A DNA stretch of 64,000 bases from CAWFFV01 sp963814985 (GTDB lineage Bacteria > Chloroflexota > Ktedonobacteria > Ktedonobacterales > Ktedonobacteraceae). Location: assembly GCA_963814985.1 (NCBI GenBank), contig CAWFFV010000013.1, positions 372,001 through 436,000 on the forward strand, read 5' to 3'. Positions 43,951 through 54,996 of the stretch are shown piece by piece (positions within the stretch are counted from its first letter, which is position 1; every line of letters starts with the position of its first letter). The notes under the pieces are model-generated. The model ran no database searches. It saw nothing but the letters and a program-made list of their open reading frames with translations, and had not been told where the DNA came from. A program made the translations under genes and the position numbers.

Positions 43951-45391
43951 ATGATCAACTCTGTGAAATCGCCATGCGACGAAGGAGTGATCCGATCAGC
44001 CCCTGTTGCTGCTCATTGCCAGGGAAGTGGATTATGGATACTTGTAGCAACGATTCTTGGGTCGAGCATGGCCTTCATTGATGGCTCAGTAGTCAATATT
44101 GCGCTACCAGTGGTACAGAGAGAACTTAACGCAACGTCTATCGATGTGCAGTGGGTCATGGAAGCGTATTTGCTCTTTCTCTCTGCATTTCTTCTCGTTG
44201 GTGGATCGTTGGGTGACCATCTTGGACGTCGGCGCGTTTTTGCCTGTGGTATTGCCATCTTCACTCTTGCCTCTATCTGGTGTGGTCTCTCAGCTAATGT
44301 GAGCCAACTGATTGTTGCGCGAGGCGTCCAGGGATTGGGCGGCGCGTTGCTCGTACCGGGTAGTCTGTCCATCATCAGCGCTTCGTTCGATGGTGAGCAG
44401 CGCGGGTGGGCCATTGGTACCTGGTCAGGGTTTACAGCAGTTACCTCCGTTATCGGTCCGGTACTGGGAGGATGGCTTGTAGCTTTTGCCTCATGGCGCT
44501 GGATCTTCTTTATCAATGTGCCGCTGGCCGCGATTGTGCTTGTTGTCTTGTTCTGGCATGTGCCAGAGAGCCGTGACAAAGGTTTGAGTGGAGGGTTGCG
44601 TGAGCTGGATTGGCAAGGCACATCATTGGTAACACTTGGACTTGCTGGCATTGTGTATGGGTTGATCGAAGCGGGCACCCTTGGCCTGGATCACCCGCTC
44701 GTTCTGGGTGTCCTTGCCATCGGCGTGATTGCCCTGGTAGCGTTTCTCTTCGTCGAAGCGCATGTTCAACATCCGATAGTTCCGCTTAGCCTATTCCGTT
44801 CGCGTACGTTCAGCGGAGCCAATCTCCTCACCTTGCTGCTGTATGCGGCCCTGGCGGCTACTGCTTATTTTCTCCCTTTCAACCTGATACAAGTACAAGG
44901 CTACTCTGACAGCTGCGGCTGGGGCAGCCCTGGCACCTTTCGCGCTTACCATGTTCCTGCTCTCACGCTGGGCGGCAGGGCTAAGAAAACGTTACGGTAC
45001 AAAATTCCCACTCATTGTTGGGCCGATGGTAGCGGCAGTTGGTTTTGCTCTCTTTGCTATACCCGGCATTGGAGGCAGCTATTGGACGACCTTTTTCCCT
45101 CCGGTAATCGTGATGAGCCTTGGAATGACGATAACCGTTGCGCCTTTGACAACTACAGTGATGAGTGCCGTCGAACAACGCTACTCTGGCACCGCCTCAG
45201 GTATCAACAATACAGTTTCTCGCACCGCAGGTCTGCTTGCTATCGCGGTTATGGGTATTGTGATGTTGAATATTTTCAGTAGTCATCTCAAAAGTCAATT
45301 GAGGTTTATGAAGATCCCATCAGCCATACGACAGACGATCGAAGCGCAAAGTACGAATTTAGCCAGGCATCATAAATCCCTCAAGGAATGA
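43951..45391 (+). pseudogene. MFS drug-type transporter (DHA2/EmrB-QacA), one frameshift
   Basis: The N-terminal half has LGSSMAFIDGSVVNIALPVVQRELN, LGDHLGRRRVF and the C-motif-like GPVLGGWLVAFASWRWIFFINVP, all signatures of the DHA2 proton-driven exporters with 14 spans. At about 44893 the frame is lost after IQVQGYS. Removing one base restores AAAGAALAPFALTMFLLSRWAAGLRKRYG and continues to 45391. ATG at 43951 is the first reasonable start; a TTG at 43915 is an alternative. The substrate is unknown. Confidence 0.82.
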
Positions 45392-45695
45392 GTAGCCATG
45401 CTCATGCACTCCTCAAACAAGCTATTGATAAATCGTTTTGTTAGTGGATTTCGCGTGGTGGTACTCGTCTGCTTCAGGGCTTGCGCTCTATCGGCGCGTT
45501 TATTGCATGGATCAGGATTGACGGCAAGAACCACAAAGACCTTCCTGCCAATTCATAATATTCCCAACCCATACTCCTCATCAAAGTGTATGATATACTC
45601 CTATAATGGATTTATAAACCATTTTTAGGCGTGAAGGCCGTAATGGGGCAAAAGAAAGCACTTGTGTCAATAAATTCTAAAGGAGTACTTACACT
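45392..45695 (+). other. Intergenic region with a possible -10 box
   Basis: The 304-bp gap contains TATAAT at 45602-45607 without a good -35, and an AGGAG at 45681-45685 that serves the following gene. I see no gene or repeat in it. Confidence 0.3.
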
Positions 45696-46896
45696 TTGTT
45701 GAAGATCAACGCCACAAGCAAGAGCAATAAGGAATCCTTCAGGGAACCATCGTCTGCTCGTTCACTTCCTACTCGTTTCCGACGGCGACTGAAATCCTTC
45801 TCACTCTCCTTTTTCTCCTGTCAGTTCTCATTTTCTGTGGCCTTGGCGCTATAGGCTGGTACTTCTCAGATCAGGTTCTGCGTGTGACAAACTCCCCACC
45901 TTCCTATACACTCCTGATAATGAATGTTACTCCAAAGACGGTGACCATTCAGCGAACGAGCACAACCGAAATGCATGGCATCTATGGCCTTGATTGGCAT
46001 GATGGTTATGCAGTTGTTGGCGAGATTGTCGCTTCCAACGCTACCAGCGTAACGCGACAACTCATAGCGACGACAAAGCCTCTTGTCGCAGGATTACAGG
46101 TACATTGGAATAGCAATGTCTATGGGGACACACCTGCAAGTATTCTGGGCCTACACTATACCGATGTGGCCGTACCCGATCCTCTAGGACCAATGCCCGC
46201 ATGGTTCCTGCCGGGGAAACTGCATACATGGGTGCTTATTGTCCATGGTCATGCGGGAACACGCGAGGAGGGACTGCGTGTCTTACCCGTCTTAACCCAG
46301 TTGGGATTCCCTGTGCTTGATTTGTCTTACCGTAACGATACCAATGTGCCACGGAGTCCGGATGGGTTCTATCATCTGGGTGATACAGAATGGCGCGACC
46401 TTGAGGCGGGAGTGCAATATGCGCTTGCACATGGTGCTAATGATATTGTGCTCTATGGCTGGTCAATGGGTGGTGGCATTGTTGAGACATTCCTCCATCG
46501 CTCATCGTACACCAATCATGTGCGAGCTGTGATCCTCGACTCGCCAGCACTTGATTGGCACGCTATTCTTGATCTTCAGGCTCGTGCAGCGCCATTTGCC
46601 ATCACTACTGGTCACCTGTGGTTGAGAAAATCATCACAATGCGCACTGGCATTGATTTCAACACACTCGATCAGGTCCGTTTGTCACGCAGCCTGACAAC
46701 TCCAACACTTCTCTTCCATAGCGCGGATGATGCACTTGTGCCAGTAAGCTCAAGTGATGCGTTTGCTCAGGCCCGCCCTGATCTGGTAACCTACCACCGT
46801 GGGAGCGGTGCGCCTCATACACAGCTATGGAATATAGATATGAAAACCTATGATGCTACATTAAAAGCATTTCTCATCCGACAAATGCATCTCTAA
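45696..46896 (+). pseudogene. Membrane-anchored alpha/beta hydrolase, two frameshifts
   Basis: A TTG start at 45696, ten bases after AGGAG, gives a basic N-terminus. Restoring one A near 45795 joins it to a membrane span (LLTLLFLLSVLIFCGLGAIGWY). The hydrolase core has VLIVHGHAGTREEG (oxyanion region), the nucleophile elbow GWSMGGG, the acid in HSADDALVP and His in APHTQLWN. The frame breaks again near 46612, where CC should be CCC, and then runs to 46896. Such proteins are esterase/peptidase-like enzymes facing outside; the substrate is unknown. Confidence 0.75.
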
Positions 46897-46962
46897 GGAT
46901 GGTAGAAAAGTCGTTTGATGCCATACTGAACCAGAGCACACAGGGCAAGGGAGCAATTCGCA

Positions 46963-47976
46963 ATGGATGTATCAAGTCTGTGGATGGCCTGGCCAATTGT
47001 AGGGCCGTGCTCTCTTTTCCCTTTATCAGGTGGCAAGAACAATCTTGTCTGGCGTGTAGAAACAGCCGATGAACATTCTTACGTGCTGCGCATCTCTCCA
47101 TGATACCTCCAGCATTCCACGTATTCGCTATCAGGCAGCCCTTCTTGATGCGTTATCTGAAAAGCAATTTCCGTTTCTCCTTCCGCAACCACTTCGGGCA
47201 AAAAGTGGAGATATTATTGTATCTTTTGAGCAGGAGACAGGATGTACCCTGCTATTGCCACTCTGTATCCCCTGTTGCCAGGAAGTCTGCCAGATCGCAA
47301 TGATCGCATCAGTGCGTCAAAGGCCGGGGCGACCCTGGCCGTGCTCGATGATGTACTTGCTTCTCTTCCGCAGATCCATCTGCCCACTGAACTCCAGGCG
47401 TTTCCCACATTGGGGGAACTTGTCCGTTGGCATCCACTGGTACCAGATCCTCTCGCGGCTGTAGAGCGACTCCCGATTGATCGCGATCAGGCCAAACAAA
47501 TACGTACCTTCCTTGCGGCTATGATAGGGAAGGTTCCTTGTCTGTACAGCCAACTTCCCCAACAGTTGCTACATCGGGACTATGATCCAAGCAATATTCT
47601 CGTAGATAATCAACGTGTGACAGCCATCTTAGATTTCGAATTCGCTGGCATGGATCTTCAAGTCCTTGATATCTGTGTAGCATTGAGCTGGTGGCCTGTT
47701 GACTTGATGGGAACGGGAACAGAATGGGAACTGATTGATGCGCTTGGTAGTGCCTACATGGCTCATTTCCCCTTGAGCAAAGAAGAACTGCTCGTTATTC
47801 CTGATGTTTTGCGATTACGTGATGCCACATCGCTGGTATATCGGATGGGGCGCTATTTTGCCGGCCTGGAAACAGATACCCGTATGCAGGAGCGCGTAAA
47901 GCACTCGCTATGGCGTGAAGCATGGTTGTCTGCCAATCGAGAAACACTCTTGCGTCATGTGCTGGCATGGGCTTGA
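46963..47976 (+). pseudogene. Aminoglycoside phosphotransferase/choline kinase-family protein, two frameshifts
   Basis: The kinase-like fold is clear in the C-terminal half: HRDYDPSNILVDNQRVTAILDFEFAGMD carries the catalytic Asp, Asn and the metal-binding Asp. The N-terminus (VGPCSLFPLSGGKNNLVWRVETADEHSYVLRIS) is the ATP-binding lobe. One base too many near 47098 and one too few near 47233 split it into three frames. ATG at 46963 has AAGGGAG upstream. The family includes antibiotic-, sugar- and choline-modifying kinases; the substrate cannot be told. Confidence 0.78.
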
Positions 47977-47998
47977 GAGATGGAGCTGACGTTACATG

Positions 47999-49503
47999 GG
48001 TCATCCCGAATTTTTGAAACACAAGTTCAAGGATGACCAGTAGACAAAAGAGACCTCCTGAGTTAGACTCTGAGTTCACGAAAAATTCAGAGGAAATCAG
48101 GAGGTCAGAAACATCGATGTCGTTAGAGTATGGCATATCAGGAGAAAATCGGCAAGGGGAGGTCAGGCAAGATCAGGAGTTGGTGGAGTTGCTGACGAGG
48201 AAGCTGGACCCGCTTCTAGAGAGGCTGGACGCGTATTTGGATAAGCGGTTGGTACGCACGTTGGTAGAAAGTGTGGCAGCAATCCTCGTCTTTAGGAATC
48301 CCAAACAAGGGCTGCATGTGAGTGAACTTGGTGCCTATATAAAAAATGGGGCACAAGCACCAGCAGGAATAAAAAAGCTAGAAAGCTGCTGCATTCAAAA
48401 AAATGGGGAAAAGAGCTCATTGACGAATTTCATTGGGAAAAATCGGTCAAGCAGGTCAAGGATTCAAAGAAGCGGGAAAACGAGCATTGTGTATCTGGGA
48501 TGGCAGTCGCATAGAAAAGCCAGAAAGCGAAAAGACCGAAGGAATGTGTGCAGTATTGTCGTCAAAAGCAAAAAGGCTTAAAAAGAACAGAAAAGGAGTA
48601 TGGAATCCACCAGGTGGGAAACCGGTCACAGTGTTAGGATTAGAGTGGAGCGGGCTGCTGATAGCAGGAATGCAAGGGGTCCCAGAAGTAGCAACAATGG
48701 AGTACTGGTCAAGAAAAGGGGAGCATGCGACAAACCAGAGAGAAGTGGAAAAACGTCTGTTATGGAAGACATCCCGATATTTTGGGAAAGATGTGGTACA
48801 TATCTTTGATAGAGGATATGCAGGTGGACCCTGGATAGGAGAGTTAAACCTGCATAAAGTTCCATTTGCGATACATGGAAAGGAAAGCACCATTTCATCG
48901 ATGAAACAGGGGAAGAGAAAGCATTATGGAAGTTTGCTAGAGGAAAGAGAACATGGGGATATCGAGATGTAGAAGATGGTTCAAAGAAAGGATGGAGCAG
49001 AAGGGGCGTGGTTGCGCTGCCGATTCGACATGCAGCATATGCAGGACCGTTATGGTTAGTCGTTGGGCGTGGAGAAAAAGATCCGTGGTATTTGGTCACC
49101 AATCTGCCGATAGAAACGGAAGAGCAAGCATGGGATGTGGTGAAGATGTATTCCAGGAGATGGAAAATAGAAGAAACTTTTCGTTTTAAGAAGAGTGAAA
49201 TGGGCGTAGAGAGCGTGTGCTCGAGATCGTGGGAAGCACGCGAAAAACTGCTTGCCTGGTGACACTGGCATATACCTATTTACTCTCACTCTGCGATCCT
49301 GCGGTTGAACTAATAAAAATTCGGCTTTTACGACAAGGCTGTCACCGAACAGGAAAGCGATATCAAGAGGTGAAGATACCGCTTTACCGTATCCGTTGGG
49401 CTATCAGCTTCTTATCGCAAAAAATTCATCTTCCACCAATTATTGCATCTTTCCTTCCAACACTCTATTTACTGAACATGCGTTCGAAAAATTCGGGATG
49501 ACT
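47999..49503 (+). mobile_element. IS4-like insertion sequence
   Basis: Perfect 16-bp terminal inverted repeats GTCATCCCGAATTTTT bound the element (48000-48015 and complement 49487-49502). CATG just outside both ends could be a 4-bp target duplication. The single transposase gene fills the interior and is frameshifted. It is inserted between the phosphotransferase gene and the 3' end of the molybdopterin oxidoreductase gene. Confidence 0.85.
48117..49501 (+). pseudogene. IS4-family DDE transposase, several frameshifts
   Basis: The product would cut and paste the element. The N-terminal part (MSLEYGISGEN...LRTLVESVAA-like helices) leads to the first catalytic Asp in ALCIWDGSRIEKPES, the second near VVHIFDRGYAGG, and the IS4 signature Y-x2-R-x3-E-x6-K in YSRRWKIEETFRFKK. 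Frame changes occur around 48395-48440, 48970 and 49255, so no active protein can be made from this sequence as written. Its last codons lie in the right inverted repeat. Confidence 0.85.
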
Positions 49504-49527
49504 CATGACCTGTGGCAAGAAGAAATG

Positions 49528-51167
49528 TTATACTACCTGCACCATTATATGATGATAGCCGGTAGCTCCATTTGGCACTGTCCCTTGCTTATTCTCTGTC
49601 TGAACCTCACCTGTTCCATCAGTAGCACGACAAACGAGCGTATATGCTCCTGCCATAGTAGGTTTCCATTGCAATGTCCACATCACCCAGGAATTTTCGG
49701 AGAGCGCTGGCTGTAGTTTGGCTGTATGCCATGTTACACCATTATCAGTGCTTACCTCAACCTTTTGAATGCCGCAATTCCCTGCAAAAGCAGATGCCAC
49801 CAATCTCTACTATCTGCCCAAGCGCAACCTGACCACGTGGGCGATCAATACGGCTCATCGTGTGTAGCGTACCGTTATACCAGCCCTGACTGGAGTAGAG
49901 ACCAGGCACAAAATGATCGGTCAGTTCAACACGTGTAACCCACTTTGCATTCTCCTCACCGTAGCGTCCGGGAATCAGAGCACGTAAGGGGAAACCATGA
50001 CGTAAGGGTAGCTCAGTTCCATTCATACGCCATGCTAAAAGAGCATCAACGGCCAGCACTTCATTGAGAGGAAGACTCATATTATAGCCGTCAACGCTAT
50101 AAAACGCCACATACTGTGCACTTGATTGTGCTCCACCATGTTGATCCAACAAGGTACGCAAGGTCACACCTTGCCAGATTGCAGTACCTAGCAAGTGATC
50201 TCCAACACCACTGGCAATACATTCGAGGGTAACTGCACGCGAGGTTGAAGGCAACTTCTGCAATTCCGCATAGGTATACTCACCTGGCGTATTCACAAGG
50301 CCAGTGACCTCCAATCTCCACAGATCGATATCAGGCGTTGGATCAACGGTATTCTGCGTTACGACATAGTGTTCACTATTAGGTGTGATTGGTGGAGTTA
50401 CATTATTATGAGTAGCGGTCTTCATTCCATCATAGGCCGCATACTGGCTAAGATAGCTATTGATTGCTTCCAGTGCTCCTCCAACACTACCTACACTCAG
50501 TGCGGCAATACTCACACGTGAAAGTAACTGTCTGCGTTGCTGTACAGCAGGAGCTACGCCTGCCACGATTTGCTTGGGTAGTAACGCTCGATAGGCCAGA
50601 CAGAGGGCTACACCATACAAACTAAAATCGGCGAGCAGGCCCACAGATGTAACAAATGTAGACCATTCTATCGTCAGGCCAAACTGGTTCTGCCTCAGTT
50701 CATTCCAGAACAGGATTACACCAATCAGCGCCATTACTCCTGCAAATGCGGAGGCCGTAAACCATTCACTTCTCCCCGGTTGATAACCTGTTGCAGGAAG
50801 CTTTATGCGCACAATAACAGCATAGAGTAGACCCAGTAGCGTTCCGACCCCAATCATGCCAAGTAGGGCAAGACCAAGTGGGGAAGTTTTGGAATGGGGA
50901 GAAAACATGATCGAACAGGTGAACAAAGGTACCTGTATCGAGACGTTTGAGAAGAAAGTCGCCAAAAAGCTCTACCGGAGTGGGTATACCTGCAACAACG
51001 CGCAAGGTTCCCATGAGCAATACTGCCAGTAAACTAGCGAGCAACCCGGCTCCTGGCGCGAAAGAGAGCCGAGATAAGGATTGCTCGAAGTTTCGAAGTA
51101 AGCCACAGGTGATGCATGGCGTGGCCTGTGGGCTGGCTGTTGTGGATACCTGATTAGTGTCTTGCAT
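49528..51167 (-). pseudogene. Membrane-anchored molybdopterin-dependent oxidoreductase (sulfite oxidase-like), two frameshifts
   Basis: The inferred 540-residue protein has about four N-terminal membrane spans and then the molybdopterin-binding domain (LEVTGLVNTPGEYTYAELQKLPS, with the cofactor Cys in TLECIASG, and the later RHGFPLRALIPGRYG). The C-terminal Ig-like dimerisation domain (GIQKVEVSTDNGVTW...LVCRATDGTG) completes it. The frame breaks near 50918 (CCCC for CCC) and near 49796 (GG for G). Relatives oxidise sulfite or reduce oxidised groups outside the membrane. The IS4-like element ends 25 bp beyond its stop codon. Confidence 0.82.
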
Positions 51168-51284
51168 AAATCCATCCTCTTAAGTTAAGCGTGTCATATT
51201 TGAAGAACAATGGTAAAAAGATTACGATATTATCTCCTATACCACGCTACATGTTCTAACATTTTTCACAGAGTGCCCTATCAC

Positions 51285-52753
51285 TCACGCAACAGGTACG
51301 TTATGGTTTCGCAGTCCGATTATTGTACGATAATGCACAATACCCACCACTGCTGCCACTCCCAATACCACCAGCGTCACATCATAGGCAAGCACATAGT
51401 AGAGATTCCAGGATGGCGCATCACGAAAAAGGTATCCGAGAACCGAAGCAACGACAAAATACCAGGCAGCCGCCGCAGCCAGCCCTTTGCCACTCAACCC
51501 ATCTTTACGTGTCCATAATGGCCCGGCCAACATTGCTATCCAGGGCAGGAATGCCGCAGTATACCAGGGGAAAATATGCGATGCGACGGCAAAGATCACT
51601 CCAATCAAGATCAATGTTGCTGCTTCTACGCCAATATATTGACGATGACGCAGCAGCAGAATTGCCACCGATGTGCCCATCACTACCACAAAATCGATAC
51701 CATACTCTACTGTCGTCCTCGTTATCTGACCAAAACTCACATGCGCGCTAATCCATCCTACCACTCTGCTGCACCACGCCTGCATTCGGTGTATGCTCAC
51801 CCGCATAGGTTGCAAAAAAACCAAAAACTTGTCCGTGCCCCAGAATGAGATAGGGAACGTAAGCAATAACAATTGTGGAGAAACATGTTGCCAGCAGTGC
51901 CCAATCACGACGACGCACGACTGCTACCAGCAGGAGGATAGGATAAATCTTTGTGAGTGTTGCCACAGCAATCAGGAAGCCTGTGAGGACCCGTGCACCA
52001 CGCCGATTACTGAGAGCAGAGAGAACAGCCAGGATTGTAAAGGTGAGTGTCATGGCATCGAGATGCCCCTGGATAGCAAATTCGATGATGGGCAACGGAC
52101 ACCAGGCGTAGATAATACAGCGGCCTGGATCGAGTCCCCTGGATTTGAGCAAGAAAGCTAACACCCCACTTGTCACAAGATCAAAGCCAACAAAGATACC
52201 TTTGAGCACAAATAAATTACTGGGCGCAATAAGGTAGCTTAGCAAGTAAATGGCCTGTGCCCCTGGCGGATAAATAGTTGGCACGCTGCGAAAACGACTG
52301 TTGTCATAAATAAAGTCACGCAGGTTTGCAAACAAAGGATCACCCGGAGCATAGACATAAGGGCTATAGCCATGCAGTGTCACACGTGCATCCCAGAGGT
52401 AACGCCAGGAGTCACGCGAGAGATCAGGTAGTATCGGCAACAACATGGCACGTAGTACCAGCGCTCCCATCAAAATTATCCCCAACTCGATCCACCGCCA
52501 ATGCCCCTGCTGTGGTTTTGTTGCCAGGACAAGGATACATGCTGCAAAATAGGGTAAAAAGCCGAGCAACCAGAGTGGTACAAATGGACTCACAGGACCT
52601 TCCACCGTGGTCAGGATTCACTATAAGTAACACATTCGAACCTATCGAGAGCAACAGCAACATGCAGAGCAGAAGAAGACGCCACCAGGGACGTTTGACA
52701 GACAATGCCTGAAGATAGCCTTGTGAGGAACGGAGCACTTGCTCTATCGACAT
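51285..52753 (-). pseudogene. GT87/DUF2029-like membrane glycosyltransferase, two frameshifts
   Basis: The product has about ten membrane spans. The loop DLSRDSWRYLWDARVTLHGYSPYVYAPGDP, with the conserved acidic residues after the first span, is typical of polyprenyl-phosphate-mannose-type transferases (GT-C fold). The segment TIYPPGAQAIYLLSYLI is also characteristic. The frame breaks near 52602 and near 51745; each repair removes one base. It is transcribed away from the exopolysaccharide cluster beginning at 53000 and probably adds sugars to lipid-linked or wall polymers. Confidence 0.78.
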
Positions 52754-52999
52754 ACATTCTTGCCTTTCCCAAAAAACTGCTAGAACGGACCTACATTCTC
52801 TTCTCTTACACGAAAAAGAATAGCCCCCTTTTTCAAGATAAATTCAATACCTTCAGCACCCTTCGTATGACACTGTTATTTGGATTTATTCTCCTTTCCG
52901 AATTTTGAGGGTCTTTATAATGGAAGTGTTCCATGAGTATGAAGTTAATCTCCTGCTCCATATGTAACAAGAATAAATATATAATTGGGGGGTTGGTTT

Positions 53000-54238
53000 G
53001 TGAGGATTTTATTTGTCACACCTTATCCTGTATCGCATATTCGTGTACGTTCCTATGGTTTTGTCACACAATTAGCCAAACAACATGATGTCATAGTGCT
53101 CACGCTGTGCTCAGGCGAAAGAGATGCGGCAGATATGTGGGAGCTTCAACGTGATGGTCTCACCATCTGTGCAATACAAGAAAAACGTATTCAGCAATAT
53201 CTGCGTAGCTTACGTGCACTTGGTACACCGTTACCTCTTCAGGTGGCATTTGGCGCTGCACCCGGCTTGCGGGCAGCAATCAACAAACAGCTTCTGTCTG
53301 GACATATCGATCTACTACATGTAGAATTCATACGTGCGCTGGGAGCACTACCCCCATCTCTTCCTGTCCCTGTCATCTGGGATGCTGTCGATTGCATCAG
53401 TCTGCTCTACGAGCAGGGGGCCCACTGTGGAGTTACCCCTATGCTGCAAATCATCGGACAGAGTGAAGCGAAGCGCACCCGAGCATATGAGAGTGACCAG
53501 CTCCAGCGTTTTCGCCATGTGCTGGTAACCTCTGAGCGTGACCGTCAGGCCCTTTTAGAGCAGAACGTCGCAGCGAGAAAAACGCTGGCAGAAATTACTG
53601 TGCTCCCTCATGGTATTGACCCACAGTACTTCCAACGATATAGCGGACCACGACAGCCTGAGACATTAATCTTCTCTGGCAAAATGAGTTTTCATGCGAA
53701 CGTGGCTGGTGCGCTTAACATGGTAGAACGCATCCTACCACATATCTGGAAACAGCGGCCAAATGTGCGATTGATCATCGCCGGAAGTGATCCGCCAGCG
53801 AGGATACGCCGATTAGCACGTGATCCACGCATCGAAGTCACTGGTTACGTACCTGATCTGCGGCCCTACATCGCACAGGCCCAGATCGCTGTTAGCCCTC
53901 TCCCGTATGCAGTAGGAATACAGAACAAAGTGCTCGAAGCTATGGCACTGGGCACACCAGTCGTCGCCAGTTCTAGTGCCGTTGCCGGCTTACAAACTAT
54001 CACTGGTCATCATCTACTTGTCGCTGATGCCCCTGAAATGTTTGCTCGCATGGTACTTCGTCTGCTCGATGACAATGTATTGTGGAACCAGCTTGCAGAA
54101 TACGGAACAACATACATTGCTACTTATCACAACTGGGAGTCTATCTCGAAGCAACTTACCGCCGTTTATGCCCGCGCCATGGGTACAACAAGTGGAATAC
54201 TTCCTCCCAGGCCCGAAGAGAAACAGAAGAAGGCATAG
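53000..54238 (+). CDS. Glycosyltransferase family 4 (GT-B) protein
   Basis: It encodes 412 residues in two Rossmann domains. The start VRILFVTPYPVSHIRVRSYGF and the C-terminal nucleotide-sugar site (SGKMSFHANVAGALNMV, then SPLPYAVGIQNKVLEAMALGTPVVAS with the E-x7-E motif region) resemble sugar transferases of exopolysaccharide clusters. GTG at 53000, seven bases after a G-rich site, is preferred over TTG at 52985. It is the first gene of the cluster and intact. Donor and acceptor sugars are unknown. Confidence 0.88.
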   Translation: MRILFVTPYPVSHIRVRSYGFVTQLAKQHDVIVLTLCSGERDAADMWELQRDGLTICAIQEKRIQQYLRSLRALGTPLPLQVAFGAAPGLRAAINKQLLSGHIDLLHVEFIRALGALPPSLPVPVIWDAVDCISLLYEQGAHCGVTPMLQIIGQSEAKRTRAYESDQLQRFRHVLVTSERDRQALLEQNVAARKTLAEITVLPHGIDPQYFQRYSGPRQPETLIFSGKMSFHANVAGALNMVERILPHIWKQRPNVRLIIAGSDPPARIRRLARDPRIEVTGYVPDLRPYIAQAQIAVSPLPYAVGIQNKVLEAMALGTPVVASSSAVAGLQTITGHHLLVADAPEMFARMVLRLLDDNVLWNQLAEYGTTYIATYHNWESISKQLTAVYARAMGTTSGILPPRPEEKQKKA

Positions 54239-54301
54239 TATGTGCCGGTCATCAAGTGGTCTGCTCATATACACAACATGAAGTGAAGGAACGAGGACAT
54301 T

Positions 54302-54982
54302 ATGAAGAGTATAAGTGATCTCAGCAGGCAAATGGTCAATACCAGTGCCTTGGACCTTCTCGAAGAACCCCAGATATCGCAAACCTACCAGATTGCTAAC
54401 CGGGTTTTAGATATTTGTGGGGCGATGGTTGGCCTTGCCGTGCTGGCACTACTACTACCGATCATTGCACTCTGGATTCTATTAGAAGATCGTGGGCCGA
54501 TTTTTTACAAACAGACTCGTGTTGGTCGATACGGTATGGCTTTCCATATCTACAAATTTCGCACCATGATCCAGGATGCAGATGCACATCTGGTGCAAAA
54601 TCCTGAACTGCTCGAAGCCTGGCGTAAAAGTGGCAAGTTGCAAGAAGACCCACGGATCACGCGTGTTGGAAGCTTTCTTCGCCATACCAGTATTGATGAG
54701 TTGCCACAGATGTTTAATGTGTTGCGCGGTGAGATGAGCCTTGTTGGTCCACGCCCTATCCAATTCTCAGAAGTAGCCGCTTTCGGTGAACTTTTTGAAC
54801 TGCGCCAGCTAGTAAAACCCGGTGTAACTGGCCTCTGGCAAGTTAGTGTACGCTCAAGGGCCGACTACAAACAAAGATGCATCCTTGATTGCACATACGT
54901 AATGGACCAATCCTTGAGAATGGATCTGGCTATTCTCCTGAAAACTATCCCAGTAGTGCTCCACGGTATCGGGGCTTATTAA
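54302..54982 (+). CDS. Priming sugar-phosphate transferase (WbaP/EpsL-type)
   Basis: The 226-residue protein transfers the first sugar-1-phosphate to undecaprenyl phosphate. It has one hydrophobic N-terminal hairpin (VLDICGAMVGLAVLALLLPIIA) and the catalytic domain with the family blocks GPIFYKQTRVGRYGMAFHIYKFRTM, TRVGSFLRHTSIDELPQ, NVLRGEMSLVGPRP and KPGVTGLWQV. This is the short, core-only form. It is intact and follows the first glycosyltransferase by 63 bp. Confidence 0.94.
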   Translation: MKSISDLSRQMVNTSALDLLEEPQISQTYQIANRVLDICGAMVGLAVLALLLPIIALWILLEDRGPIFYKQTRVGRYGMAFHIYKFRTMIQDADAHLVQNPELLEAWRKSGKLQEDPRITRVGSFLRHTSIDELPQMFNVLRGEMSLVGPRPIQFSEVAAFGELFELRQLVKPGVTGLWQVSVRSRADYKQRCILDCTYVMDQSLRMDLAILLKTIPVVLHGIGAY

Positions 54983-54996
54983 AGGTGAAAGGCGAT

